Shown piece by piece: positions 48,182 to 56,886 of a stretch of DNA of 60,842 bases. Numbering within the stretch: position 1 is the first letter of the stretch; the number at the start of each line of letters is the position of its first letter. The notes beneath the pieces are model-generated. The model was not told the origin of the DNA, made no database searches, and saw nothing but the letters and a program-made list of their open reading frames with translations. The stretch spans positions 1 to 60,842 of the forward strand of contig NZ_JAANOY010000014.1 in the NCBI RefSeq assembly GCF_011320095.1, read 5' to 3'. Made by a program: the position numbers and the translations under genes. Source of the DNA: Cognatiluteimonas telluris (GTDB lineage Bacteria; Pseudomonadota; Gammaproteobacteria; Xanthomonadales; Xanthomonadaceae).

Positions 48182-48796
48182 CTACAGCTGCAACCAGCGC
48201 CCGACCACGGCGCGCGCTTCGTCGACGCCCTGCTTGGACTCGCCCGAGAACGTCTGCACGCTGACGGTGTCGCCAAACGCCGACGACAGCTCCTTGCGCA
48301 CCGCCAGCAGCGCATTGCCCTGCGCGCCGCGACCGAGCTTGTCGGCCTTGGTCAGCAGCGCATGCGCCGGTAGTCCGCGCTGCACGGCATAGCCGAGCAT
48401 CTGGCGGTCGTAGTCCTTCAGTGGGTGGCGGATGTCCATCACCACCACCAGTCCGCGCAGCGCTTCGCGGCTGCCGAAGTAGCCGTCGAGGAAGGCCTGC
48501 CAGTGCGCCTGCAAATCCTGCGGCACCTTGGCATAGCCGTAACCGGGCAGGTCGACCAGGAAGCGGTCGGTGGTGGGTGGGATGTCGAAGTACACCAGCT
48601 GCTGCGTACGGCCCGGCGTCTTGGACACGCGCGCGAGCGCGTTCTGCTGGCACAGCGCATTGAGCGCGCTCGACTTGCCGGCATTGGAACGCCCGGCGAA
48701 GGCGACTTCGTAACCGCCATCGGGCGGCAGCTGGCGCCAGGTGTGCGCGGCCAGCAGGTACTGGGCGCGGGCGAGCGGGTTGGGGACGGTGGGCAT
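48182..48796 (-). CDS. engB: ribosome biogenesis GTPase EngB (YihA/YsxC)
   Basis: Small GTPase needed for 50S assembly. 204 residues. P-loop GRSNAGKS (35-42), GKTPGRTQQLVYFD around the switch, DLPGYGYAKV as G3, and the TKADKL NKxD-type box. The frame is open far upstream (to 51805) but only because the DNA is GC-rich; the family start MPTVPNPLARAQ is at 48796. In several gammaproteobacteria engB is next to polA and a Spot-42-like RNA; here it is 20 kb from polA. Confidence 0.95.
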   Translation of the reverse strand: MPTVPNPLARAQYLLAAHTWRQLPPDGGYEVAFAGRSNAGKSSALNALCQQNALARVSKTPGRTQQLVYFDIPPTTDRFLVDLPGYGYAKVPQDLQAHWQAFLDGYFGSREALRGLVVVMDIRHPLKDYDRQMLGYAVQRGLPAHALLTKADKLGRGAQGNALLAVRKELSSAFGDTVSVQTFSGESKQGVDEARAVVGRWLQL

Positions 48797-48974
48797 GCCG
48801 GTAGCTTCGCATGCGCGGCGGCCGGCCGGGCATCGCGGAGGGCAGTTGGCGATCACGGGACAAGCCCTGCGCGGCCAAGCGCGTGCCGGCGAACAGCCCG
48901 CAGGTGGAGCCGCTCCCGCGCGCGCACTCGGGCGATCGGCGTTGTCAACACCTGAAATCCGCGGCGATGCCGCG

Positions 48975-48980
48975 TAGCAT
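48975..48980 (+). promoter_or_regulatory. candidate -10 box of the ClC channel gene
   Basis: TAGCAT (four of six consensus bases) stands 30 bp before the ATG at 49010 in the 213-bp divergent gap with engB. No clear -35. Confidence 0.25.
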
Positions 48981-49009
48981 CGTCGCCTGTTCACTCCACA
49001 CGCTGGACG

Positions 49010-50896
49010 ATGGCACCGCACGCTCCCGATCCCGACCATCTGCCCCTGCGCGAGGAGGCGGCCAGCCCCGGCGCACTGCCGCTGGCGCCGTCGCTGGGCA
49101 TCAGCCTGGAAGCGGCCAACATGCCGCGGCGCGCGAACCTGGTCGAGCCGCGGGTGCTGTTCATCACCGCGGTGGCGATCGTGCTCGGCATCGCCGCCGG
49201 CTTCATCGCGCGGATCCTGGTGTCGTTGATCAACCTGGTGACCAACCTGTCCTTCTACGGACAGTGGTCGTTCGGCGCCGTGAGTCCGGCGAACAACCAC
49301 CTGGGGCTCTGGGTCATCGCGGTGCCGGTGATCGGCGGCCTGATCGTCGGGGTGATGGCGCGCTGGGGTTCGCGCGCGATCCGCGGCCACGGCATCCCCG
49401 AGGCGATGGAGCAGGTGCTGCTCAACGAGTCGAAGATCCCGCCGCGCATCACCTTCCTCAAGCCGCTGTCCTCGGCGGTGGCGATCGGCACCGGCGGCCC
49501 GTTCGGCGCCGAAGGCCCCATCATCGCCACCGGCGGCGCGCTGGGCTCGTTCCTCGGCCAGCTGCTGCACGTCACCGGCGACGAGCGCAAGGTGCTGCTG
49601 TCGGCGGGCGCGGCCGGTGGCATGGCCGCGGTGTTCGGCTCGCCGGTCTCGGCGGTGATCCTGGCCGTGGAGCTGCTGCTGTTCGAACTGCGCCCGCGTT
49701 CGCTGATCCCGGTCGCGATGGCGGCGGTGGCGGCGGCGGGCGTGCGCTATGCCTTCCTCGGCAACGTGCCGGTGTTCGGCATGCCTCACGTCGCTGAGCC
49801 GGGCCTGGCGGCGATGGGCTGCTACGTGGTGCTGGGCGCGATGATCGGGCTGGTCAGCGTTGGCGTCACGCGACTGGTGTACGGCATCGAGGATGCGTTC
49901 GAGAAATTGCCTGTGCACTGGATGTGGTGGCCGGCGATCGGCGGCGTGGCGGTCGGCGTGGTCGGCTACTTCGCGCCGCTGACGCTGGGCGTGGGCTACA
50001 CCAACATCGAGGCGATCGTGTCCGGCCATCTCGCGGTCGGCGCGCTTGCCTTCCTGTGCGTGATGAAGTTCATCTCGTGGTCGATCGCGCTGGGCAGCGG
50101 CACCTCCGGCGGCACGCTCGCGCCGTTGTTCACCATCGGCGGCGCGCTGGGCGCGCTGGCGGGTTTCGGCCTGGTCGCGGTGGCGCCGCAGCTGGGGATC
50201 GATCCGCGCATCGCCGGCCTGGTCGGCATGGCGGCGATCTTCGCCGGTGCCTCGCGCGCGCTGCTGGCGTCGGTGGTGTTCGCGTTCGAGACCACCCAGC
50301 AGCCGGCGGGCCTGCTGCCGCTGCTCGGCGGCTGCGCGGCGGCGTACCTGGTCTCGGCGCTGATCATGCGCAACACGATCATGACCGAGAAGATCGCGCG
50401 CCGCGGCGTGCGGGTGCCGACCGAGTACCAGGCCGACTACCTCGAGCAAGTGCTGGTGCGCGATGCCTGCAGCCGCGATCCGGTGTTCCTGCGCACCAGC
50501 GAGGAACTCGGCGAGGTGCGCCACCGGCTCAATTCCGGGCGCCCGGAATACCAGCACCAGGGCTTCCCGGTGATCGACGACAGCGGCCGCGTGCGTGGCG
50601 TGATCACCCGCCGCACGCTGCTCGATCCCTCGGAACCGAACATGCGCCACATCGGCGACCTCGGCCTGCGCCCGCCAGTGGTCGTGCACGAGCACCACTC
50701 GCTGCGCGAAGCCGCCGACCACATGGTTTCGGAAAACATCGGCCGCCTGATCGTCGTCGGCCACGAAGCGCCGCATCCGCTGATCGGCATGCTCACCCGC
50801 GGCGACATCCTCGCCGCCCACGGACGCCGGCTGAAAGGCACGCACGAATCGGGCCGCCACATCCGCTTCCGCGAGACCTGGCGCAAGCACTTCTGA
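49010..50896 (+). CDS. ClC-family chloride channel/antiporter with tandem CBS domains
   Basis: 628 residues. Membrane part (~45-450) with GHGIPEAM (126-133; the usual GSGIP has a His here), GPFGAEGPI (163-171) with the gating glutamate E168, and SGGTLAPLF at the C-terminal anion site (Leu in place of the usual Phe). Two CBS domains fill ~455-620 (VLVRDACSRDPVFLRTSEEL, FPVIDDSGRVRGVITRR, REAADHMVSENIGRLIVVG), so gating by nucleotides is likely. Whether it is a channel or a Cl(-)/H(+) exchanger cannot be told from sequence alone. ATG at 49010. Confidence 0.9.
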   Translation: MAPHAPDPDHLPLREEAASPGALPLAPSLGISLEAANMPRRANLVEPRVLFITAVAIVLGIAAGFIARILVSLINLVTNLSFYGQWSFGAVSPANNHLGLWVIAVPVIGGLIVGVMARWGSRAIRGHGIPEAMEQVLLNESKIPPRITFLKPLSSAVAIGTGGPFGAEGPIIATGGALGSFLGQLLHVTGDERKVLLSAGAAGGMAAVFGSPVSAVILAVELLLFELRPRSLIPVAMAAVAAAGVRYAFLGNVPVFGMPHVAEPGLAAMGCYVVLGAMIGLVSVGVTRLVYGIEDAFEKLPVHWMWWPAIGGVAVGVVGYFAPLTLGVGYTNIEAIVSGHLAVGALAFLCVMKFISWSIALGSGTSGGTLAPLFTIGGALGALAGFGLVAVAPQLGIDPRIAGLVGMAAIFAGASRALLASVVFAFETTQQPAGLLPLLGGCAAAYLVSALIMRNTIMTEKIARRGVRVPTEYQADYLEQVLVRDACSRDPVFLRTSEELGEVRHRLNSGRPEYQHQGFPVIDDSGRVRGVITRRTLLDPSEPNMRHIGDLGLRPPVVVHEHHSLREAADHMVSENIGRLIVVGHEAPHPLIGMLTRGDILAAHGRRLKGTHESGRHIRFRETWRKHF

Positions 50897-50956
50897 GGCG
50901 CGTTTGACCGGCCGGGCGCGCGTGGCAGGATGGCGTGCATCCCGCGGAGGCGACAC

Positions 50957-51246
50957 ATGGCCACACGACATGACGTCCTCGCCGCTGCCGGCGGCCTTGC
51001 CATCGGCGGGGTGTTCGGCACTGCGGCGTCCACGGCCAACGCTCGCGGCAGCGACGCTGCGACCCCCGTGCACTGGGCGCCGCGCGCCGACACCATCGCG
51101 ATCGCGCGTCGGGAACCAACCTGATGTTCCTCGACAATCCCGCCGTCGCCGCGGAACCTGCCGCCGCGCGCGGGCATCCTGACGCGCGTATCGGCAAGAT
51201 GCCCGGCGGCAATTGCGCACGGGTGATGCACGAGGTGTGGAAATGA
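50957..51246 (+). pseudogene. internally deleted amidohydrolase remnant
   Basis: From the ATG at 50957 the frame reads MATRHDVLAAAGGLAIGGVF plus an Ala-rich end, a Tat/Sec-like leader, and stops at 51124. A second frame from ATG 51124 (overlapping that stop) reads FLDNPAVAAEPAAARGHPDA and ends GKMPGGNCARVMHEVW, which looks like the C-terminus of an amidohydrolase (KILGGNAARLL-type ending). The ~250 residues between are missing. The whole looks like a deletion scar of one secreted amidohydrolase. Not searched; the two fragments may also be unrelated. Confidence 0.5.
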
Positions 51247-52739
51247 GGACGATGGCGCCGGTACGGCCGCGGCCTCCGCGCGGACCCGGCGGGCGACCGG
51301 GCCAGGCGACGCCGGGCATGCGCCGCGCGTCCGGGGCCCAGGCGCTTGCCCTCGCGTTGCTCGTCGCTGTTGCGGGCCTGTCGCCGCGGCCGGTGTTGGC
51401 GCAGCCGCTCCAGGCGGTGGTCGATGCGCGCGGGTTCATCGACCCCTGGGCGCTGGGCGCGCAGTTGCGGCAGGTCGACGCGTTGCCGAGTGGCGACGAG
51501 GATGGCTGCTGGCGAGGCGACGACGCGGACGGCCCGCAGGACGCCGACCCGCGACGCGCGCAGCAGCGCGAGCGGCGCATCGAGCAACGCCGGGCGCGCT
51601 GCATCGACGCGCAACGACGGATCACGGCCGCGCGCGATGCCGCCCTCGCCAGGCTGAGTCGCGCCTGGCGTCCGGCGCTGGAATCGGCGGCGACGCACGG
51701 CGATGGCGTGGCGGAAGTCGTACTGCGGCTGTGCGAGACGGCACCGCTGCTCGATCGCACCGGCATCGCCGCCGACTGCTCCAGCGACGCGGCCGACCAG
51801 GCCATCGCGCGGCGGCGATTGGAAGCGGTCGGCTTCGCGCCGGCGCTATACCATGATCGCGCGCCGCGGACGTGGCCTGACCTGGCCGATTCGAACTGCG
51901 CCCGCGGTGAAGCACCGCAGGACCGGCAATGCCGCCAGCGCGAATCGACGCAGCGCTTTGCCCAACTGCAACAGGTGATGGAGAGCGGCGCGATGTCGGT
52001 CGCGCCGCGTTATGCCAACTGCGGCCATCCCGGCAGCGATGACGACGTGCTGGTCGACGGTTGCGAGCGGGCGTGGATGCTGGACCAGGCGATCGCGGTG
52101 CGGGCACGACGTTTCTACACGATGGCGAGCACGGGTGCCGCCGACCTGTCGCTGCAGCGCGCGCCGGCGATCCAGCCATTCGAATATTGGGGTACCGCCT
52201 GGCCGTACGACACGCTGGGTCGCGTGCGCCATATCGACAACCGCGACATCGACGATCGCGCCTGGGAGGTCGCTTTCTACACGGACGTCGCGCGGGCGCT
52301 GGAGCGCGAAGAGGCCGCGATCCGCGCCGACCTTGCCCGCGATCCGCGGTGGGCCGCGTTCCTGCTGTTGCGCCATGCGCCTCCGGCACGCCGTGGGGAC
52401 GAGCGTTACTTCGGCACCTGGCGCGGGACGATCTCGTCGGTCGAGGGCGGATCCGTCATCACCGTGCTGCGCGAGCGTCGCGACGGCGTCGGCATCGAGG
52501 GCAGCTATCTGCTTGGGCACCGCGACTGGGGCGAGCTGCATCCCTGCATGAAGCTGTCCGCCGACAACCTGCTATGCCAGTGGACCGACCATGCCGGCCA
52601 TGGCTTCGTGAACTTCCATTTTGACTTCGACCAGGGACGATTCAAAGGGAAGTGGAATGGCCCCGAGGCGTGGTCGTTTCCCGATCCGGGCCCCTACGGC
52701 GAGGACGATCCTGGTGGTTGGAGCGGCGTGCGCGACTGA
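51243..52739 (+). CDS. secreted protein of unknown function
   Basis: 498 residues from the ATG at 51243. The frame begins with ~30 Arg/Pro-rich residues, then a hydrophobic leader ALALALLVAVAGLSPRP ending ...VLAQ; the ATG at 51318 would give a compact signal (MRRASGAQALALALLV) and may be the real start. The mature part has about ten cysteines, an acidic PLAB-like stretch, DLSLQRAPAIQPFEYWG, and a C-terminal beta-rich segment RYFGTWRGTISSVEGGSV ... HPCMKLSADNLLCQW. No family recognised. It starts inside the stop of the amidohydrolase remnant and its stop codon touches the dnaG stop (TGATCA), leaving no terminator. Confidence 0.7.
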   Translation: MRTMAPVRPRPPRGPGGRPGQATPGMRRASGAQALALALLVAVAGLSPRPVLAQPLQAVVDARGFIDPWALGAQLRQVDALPSGDEDGCWRGDDADGPQDADPRRAQQRERRIEQRRARCIDAQRRITAARDAALARLSRAWRPALESAATHGDGVAEVVLRLCETAPLLDRTGIAADCSSDAADQAIARRRLEAVGFAPALYHDRAPRTWPDLADSNCARGEAPQDRQCRQRESTQRFAQLQQVMESGAMSVAPRYANCGHPGSDDDVLVDGCERAWMLDQAIAVRARRFYTMASTGAADLSLQRAPAIQPFEYWGTAWPYDTLGRVRHIDNRDIDDRAWEVAFYTDVARALEREEAAIRADLARDPRWAAFLLLRHAPPARRGDERYFGTWRGTISSVEGGSVITVLRERRDGVGIEGSYLLGHRDWGELHPCMKLSADNLLCQWTDHAGHGFVNFHFDFDQGRFKGKWNGPEAWSFPDPGPYGEDDPGGWSGVRD

Positions 52740-54467
52740 TCACGCCAACCGCGCCTGCAGCAGCGCGCGCATCTCCTCCTTGTCGCTTTCATCCAGGCCG
52801 CTTTCGCGCTGCTTGGCCTGCAACTCTTCGACGCGCTGCTGCAGCATCTGCTTTTCCAGCTGCGCCATGGTGTCGAGGAATTCCTCGCGCCAGGCGGCTT
52901 CCTCGCCGGGCAACGATTGCAGCGCGAGCTTGTGCAGCGCGGCGGCTTCCTCGCGCCCGCCGAAGTGCTCGAGCAGCGCGCCCGTGGTGATTTCCGGTCG
53001 CTCGCGCACCAGCGCCACGATCTCGGCCAGCAATTCCACGCCGGGCTGGCGCAGCATCGCGAAGCGGTACGGCGGCTGCAGCGACGAGGCCAGCGCCGGC
53101 TGGTGCAGCAGGCGCACGATCGCGCTGCGCACCAGCGTCTGCCGCGGTGCATGCGCCATCGGTGCGGTGCGCGCGCGCTGCACCGGAACATGCGTCTGCG
53201 GCGAGCTCGCGCGCGCACCGACGCCGGTCAGCTCGGTCAGGCGCTGGCGCATCAGGTCGCCGAAGGCGCCGTCGGGGATCTGCGCCAGCAGCGGCTTGCA
53301 ACGTTCGGCCAGGCGCGCCTTGCCATCGAGGCTGCCGAGGTTGACGTCCTTGGACAGTTCGCCGAAGAAGAATTCCGACAGCGGCATCGCCTGCGCCAGG
53401 CGCGCGGCGAATCCGTCAGCGCCTTCCTTGCGCACGATGGTGTCCGGATCCTCGCCCTCGGGCAGGAACAGGAACAGCGCCTGGCGCCCGTCCTTCATCC
53501 GCGGCAGCACCGACTCCAGCGCCTTCCAGGCCGCACTGCGCCCGGCGCGGTCGCCGTCGAAGCAGAAGTAGACATCCGGCGCGCTGCGGAACAGCAGTTC
53601 GGCGTGGTCGGGCGTGGTCGCGGTGCCGAGCGTCGCCACCGCCTGGGTCACGCCGTACTGCGCCAGCGCGACGACGTCCATGTAGCCCTCGACGACGACC
53701 AGCCGGTCGAGTTTCGGATTGGCCTGCTTCGCCTGCCACAGGCCGTAGAGCTCGCGGCCCTTGTGGAACAGCGGCGTTTCCGGTGAGTTGAGGTACTTGG
53801 GCGAGTCGTCGGCATCGAGCACGCGGCCGCCGAAGGCGATCACGCGGCCGCGGCGGTCGTGGATCGGGAACATCAGCCGGTCGCGGAACTTGTCGTAGAC
53901 GTGTCCCTTGTCGTTCTTCGAGAACAGGCCCGCGCGTTCGAGCAGCGACATCCGCCGCGGATCGGTACCCAGCGCATCCTTCAAACCGCTGTAGCCATCG
54001 GGCGCATAACCGATCATGTAGGCGTCGACGATGGCGCCGTCGATGGATCGACGCTGCACGTAATCACGCGCCTTGTCGCTGGCGGCGTACTGCTTCTGGA
54101 AGAACTTCGCCGCCGCGTCGACCGCGGCGTAGAGATCGCGACTGTCGCTGTCCTCGTTGCGCACGCGGGTGTCCCGCGGCACTTCCATGCCCACGCGCTT
54201 GGCGAGCTCGTCGACGGCATCGAGGAATTCGAGCCGGTCGTAATTCATCAGGAACGAGATCGCGGTGCCGTGCGCGCCGCAGCCGAAGCAGTGGTAGAAC
54301 TGCTTGGTCGGCGACACCGTGAACGATGCCGAGCGCTCGTCGTGGAACGGGCACCGCGCCGCGTATTCCTTGCCCTGGCGCTTCAGCGGCACCCGCGAGC
54401 CGACCACCTCGACGATGTCGGTGCGGGCCAACAGGTCATCGATGAAGGAATCCGGCAGGCGAGCCAC
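52740..54467 (-). CDS. dnaG: DNA primase DnaG
   Basis: 575 residues. CHC2 zinc ligands C39, H42, C60 and C63 (CPFHDER ... FYHCFGCG), then the RNAP-like core with KFRDRLMFPIHDRRGRVIAFGGR, the TOPRIM glutamate in VVVEGYMDVVALAQYG and the DGDRAG strand; the C-terminus is helical for DnaB. The start is a GTG at 54467 (VARLPDSFIDDLLA); the upstream frame to 54539 is not family-like. It follows yqeY across a GTAG-type repeat. In most gammaproteobacteria rpoD follows dnaG; here the gene downstream is convergent. Confidence 0.94.
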   Translation of the reverse strand: MARLPDSFIDDLLARTDIVEVVGSRVPLKRQGKEYAARCPFHDERSASFTVSPTKQFYHCFGCGAHGTAISFLMNYDRLEFLDAVDELAKRVGMEVPRDTRVRNEDSDSRDLYAAVDAAAKFFQKQYAASDKARDYVQRRSIDGAIVDAYMIGYAPDGYSGLKDALGTDPRRMSLLERAGLFSKNDKGHVYDKFRDRLMFPIHDRRGRVIAFGGRVLDADDSPKYLNSPETPLFHKGRELYGLWQAKQANPKLDRLVVVEGYMDVVALAQYGVTQAVATLGTATTPDHAELLFRSAPDVYFCFDGDRAGRSAAWKALESVLPRMKDGRQALFLFLPEGEDPDTIVRKEGADGFAARLAQAMPLSEFFFGELSKDVNLGSLDGKARLAERCKPLLAQIPDGAFGDLMRQRLTELTGVGARASSPQTHVPVQRARTAPMAHAPRQTLVRSAIVRLLHQPALASSLQPPYRFAMLRQPGVELLAEIVALVRERPEITTGALLEHFGGREEAAALHKLALQSLPGEEAAWREEFLDTMAQLEKQMLQQRVEELQAKQRESGLDESDKEEMRALLQARLA

Positions 54468-54622
54468 GTCTAGGCTCCAGTTCCAAAGCCAGCCGCGATG
54501 ATTCCCCAGCGCGCGGCGGCGCGTCGGATTTGGTCGCAAGCGAGTGCAGTCGCTGCGCGATCTTCGATGAGGTCGGGGATGCGGGCCATGCGACGCTCAG
54601 GATGCCACGGGCGCTGGATTGG

Positions 54623-54701
54623 GTAGGAGCGGCTTCAGCCGCGAGCTTTACGCGGCGATGCAGGCGGGGGCGGAAGAGCTCGCGGCTGAAGCCGCGCCTA
54701 C
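54623..54701. repeat. GTAG-type paired extragenic repeat between yqeY and dnaG
   Basis: GTAGGAGCGGCTTCAGCCGC opens the element and GGCTGAAGCCGCGCCTAC, its inverted partner, closes it, around a spacer with GAAGAGCTCGC. The pair is nearly a perfect palindrome of 79 bp and is of the same family as that at 38389. In the operon it would form a large hairpin between the yqeY and dnaG coding regions. Confidence 0.8.
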
Positions 54702-54711
54702 CGACAACCGA

Positions 54712-55179
54712 TCAGCCGCCGGACAGGCGCTGCTTCACCAGCTTCGACACGTCGCCCATGTCGGCGCGTCCGGCCAGGCGCGGCTTGAGCACGGCCATCA
54801 GCTTGCCCATGTCGGCGGGCGTCGCGGCGCCGGTTTCGGCGACGGCCTTGTCGATCTCGTCGATGAGTTCGGCCTCGCCCATCTTCGCCGGCAGGTAGTG
54901 CTCGATGATCGCCATCTCGTCGCGTTCGATCCGCGACAGGTCGGTGCGGCCGGCGGCGTCGTACTGGCTGATCGAGTCGCGGCGCTGCTTGACCATCTTT
55001 TCCAGCACGGCCAGCACCGCGGGGTCGTCCAGCTCGACACGCTCGTTACCCGCTTTGGGCTCGTCGACTTCGCGCTGCTTGATCGCGGCGTTGATCAGCC
55101 GGATCACGCCCAGGCGCACCTTGTCGCCGGACTTCATCGCGGCCTTCATGTCGTCGGTGAGCTGTTGCTTGAGGGTCAT
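54712..55179 (-). CDS. yqeY: GatB/YqeY domain protein
   Basis: 155 residues, helical. LKQQLTDDMKAAMKSGDKVRLGVIRLI, RRDSISQYDAAGRTDLSRIE and MGKLMAVLKPRLAGRADMGDVSKLVK are the three conserved blocks of YqeY, which resembles the tail of the GatB amidotransferase subunit. It lies between rpsU and dnaG, as in many gammaproteobacteria. Function unknown; GatB-like tRNA binding is assumed by homology. Confidence 0.92.
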   Translation of the reverse strand: MTLKQQLTDDMKAAMKSGDKVRLGVIRLINAAIKQREVDEPKAGNERVELDDPAVLAVLEKMVKQRRDSISQYDAAGRTDLSRIERDEMAIIEHYLPAKMGEAELIDEIDKAVAETGAATPADMGKLMAVLKPRLAGRADMGDVSKLVKQRLSGG

Positions 55180-55261
55180 GGCGGGCCGGAAACGGGAGTG
55201 GGGAGGGAAATCGTAAGCGCAGCGGGCGCAAGGACGCGTGGGCGTACCGGCCCAGAACGCG

Positions 55262-55296
55262 GAAAGCCGGCGTCGCGGAGGCCGCGGCCGGCTTTC
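55262..55296 (-). terminator. attenuator-type hairpin between rpsU and yqeY
   Basis: GAAAGCCGGC (55262-55271) pairs perfectly with GCCGGCTTTC (55287-55296). Reading leftward, the stem comes 37 bp after the rpsU stop and is followed by no long T-tract. It resembles the terminator that lowers dnaG output relative to rpsU in the E. coli macromolecular-synthesis operon. Confidence 0.5.
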
Positions 55297-55333
55297 GTCA
55301 GGCGATGGCGCTGGCGGGCAGGCCCGCCATGGC

Positions 55334-55549
55334 TCAGTACAGGCGCTGGCGCTTGGTGACGTCGCGCGAGCTGCGGCGCGCCTGGCGCTTCACCGCGGCG
55401 GCGGCCTTGCGCTTGCGCTCCTGGGTCGGCTTCTCGTAGAACTCGCGCTTGCGGGTCTCGGCCAGCACGCCGGCCTTCTCGCAGGTGCGCTTGAAGCGGC
55501 GCAGGGCAAACTCGAAAGGCTCGTTTTCGCGGACTTTGACGCTGGGCAT
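55334..55549 (-). CDS. rpsU: 30S ribosomal protein S21
   Basis: 71 residues, very basic. [31 protein letters not shown] and the [23 protein letters not shown] tail are typical of S21, with the usual length. First gene of the rpsU-yqeY-dnaG operon, divergent from tsaD with an overlapping promoter region. Confidence 0.97.
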   Translation of the reverse strand: MPSVKVRENEPFEFALRRFKRTCEKAGVLAETRKREFYEKPTQERKRKAAAAVKRQARRSSRDVTKRQRLY

Positions 55550-55590
55550 GCGGGATTCTCTGGACGGGAAACCGCCCGGTCGAGCGGGCG

Positions 55591-55610
55591 AGCCGCGTAT
55601 GATAGCGGCT
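55591..55610. promoter_or_regulatory. overlapping divergent -10 boxes of rpsU and tsaD
   Basis: The palindrome-like AGCCGCGTATGATAGCGGCT carries TATGAT on the plus strand (55598-55603) and TATCAT on the minus strand (55604-55599). The two boxes overlap by five bases, so polymerase could bind in only one direction at a time. It is 52 bp from the rpsU start and ~115 bp from that of tsaD. No -35 boxes are clear. Confidence 0.45.
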
Positions 55611-55724
55611 GCCTTCGCGGGGATGCAAGCCGTGTGGGCCCCGGGTGGGAGGCGCATGGCCGGTGGCGGCGACGCCCGGCTCCGCGGCCTGCGCCCGCCT
55701 TCCCCTCCACGTCCCGGCCAGCCC

Positions 55725-56768
55725 ATGCGCGTCCTCGGCATCGAAACCTCCTGCGACGAAACCGGCGTGGCCGTCTACGACACCGCGCGGCCGGGTGCGG
55801 ACGGCCTGCTGGCGCAGGCGCTCTACAGCCAGGTCGCGCTGCACGCCGAGTACGGCGGCGTGGTGCCCGAGCTCGCCAGCCGCGACCACGTGCGCAAGCT
55901 GCTGCCGCTGATCCGCCAGACCCTGGCCGAAGGCGGGCTGAGCGTGGCGGACCTGGACGGCGTCGCCTACACCGCCGGGCCCGGCCTGGTCGGCGCGCTG
56001 CTGGTCGGCGCCGGCGTGGCGCGCTCGTTGGCCTGGGCGCTGGACAAGCCGGCGATCGCCGTCCACCACATGGAAGGCCACCTGCTGGCGCCGCTGCTGG
56101 AAGCACCGGACCTTGCGCCGCCGTTCGTGGCGCTGCTGGTGTCCGGCGGGCATACCCAGCTGGTCGCGGTCGAGGGCATCGGCCAGTACCGCCTGCTCGG
56201 CGAAACCCTGGACGACGCCGCCGGGGAAGCCTTCGACAAGACCGCCAAGCTGATGGGCCTGCCCTACCCCGGCGGCCCGCAACTGGCGCGGCTGGCCGAG
56301 CAGGGCCGTCCGGGCGCCTACAAGTTCTCGCGGCCGATGACCGATCGCCCGGGCCTGGACTTCAGCTTCAGCGGGCTCAAGACCCAGGTGCTGCTGGCCT
56401 GGCAGGGCAGCGCCCAGTGCGACCAGACCCGCGCCGACATCGCGCGCGGCTTCGAGGACGCGGTGGTCGACACCCTGGCGATCAAGTGCGCGCGCGCACT
56501 CGATGCGGCCGGCAGCAACACCCTGATCGTCGCCGGCGGGGTCGGCGCCAACCTGCGCCTGCGCGCGAAGCTGGCGCAGATGGCGGACGCGCGCGCGGGC
56601 CGGGTGTGCTTTCCGCGTCCGGCGCTGTGCACCGACAACGGCGCGATGATCGCCTTCGCCGGCGCGCTGCGGCTGGCCGCCGGGCAATGCAGCCACGCTT
56701 CGATCGACGTGCGCCCGCGCTGGGACATGGCGAGCCTGCCGGCGCTGGATGCGACCGCCGATGCGTGA
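55725..56768 (+). CDS. tsaD: tRNA N6-threonylcarbamoyladenosine synthase TsaD
   Basis: Transfers the threonylcarbamoyl group to A37 of ANN-decoding tRNAs together with TsaB and TsaE. 347 residues. [19 protein letters not shown] at the start, the iron-binding HHMEGH (H115 and H119), the [10 protein letters not shown] and [11 protein letters not shown] nucleotide-binding loops. ATG at 55725; the upstream frame to 55449 is antisense of rpsU. Standard pairing of tsaD divergent from rpsU. Confidence 0.96.
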   Translation: MRVLGIETSCDETGVAVYDTARPGADGLLAQALYSQVALHAEYGGVVPELASRDHVRKLLPLIRQTLAEGGLSVADLDGVAYTAGPGLVGALLVGAGVARSLAWALDKPAIAVHHMEGHLLAPLLEAPDLAPPFVALLVSGGHTQLVAVEGIGQYRLLGETLDDAAGEAFDKTAKLMGLPYPGGPQLARLAEQGRPGAYKFSRPMTDRPGLDFSFSGLKTQVLLAWQGSAQCDQTRADIARGFEDAVVDTLAIKCARALDAAGSNTLIVAGGVGANLRLRAKLAQMADARAGRVCFPRPALCTDNGAMIAFAGALRLAAGQCSHASIDVRPRWDMASLPALDATADA

Positions 56769-56886
56769 CGGCGAAGCTGCCGGCGCGCGCGTGCCGCGCT
56801 AGGCTCCGGGCACGCGGCAAATCACGCCCCGGCGATCGCGGCTAAGCTGCGGCGGTCACGCAACCCATCACGAGTCACGGTCGGCC

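Noticed and set aside
48182-51805. A 1207-codon minus-strand frame across engB and the ClC gene
   Set aside because: Only the last 204 residues (EngB) match a known protein; the rest is His/Arg/Asp-rich antisense of the ClC gene.
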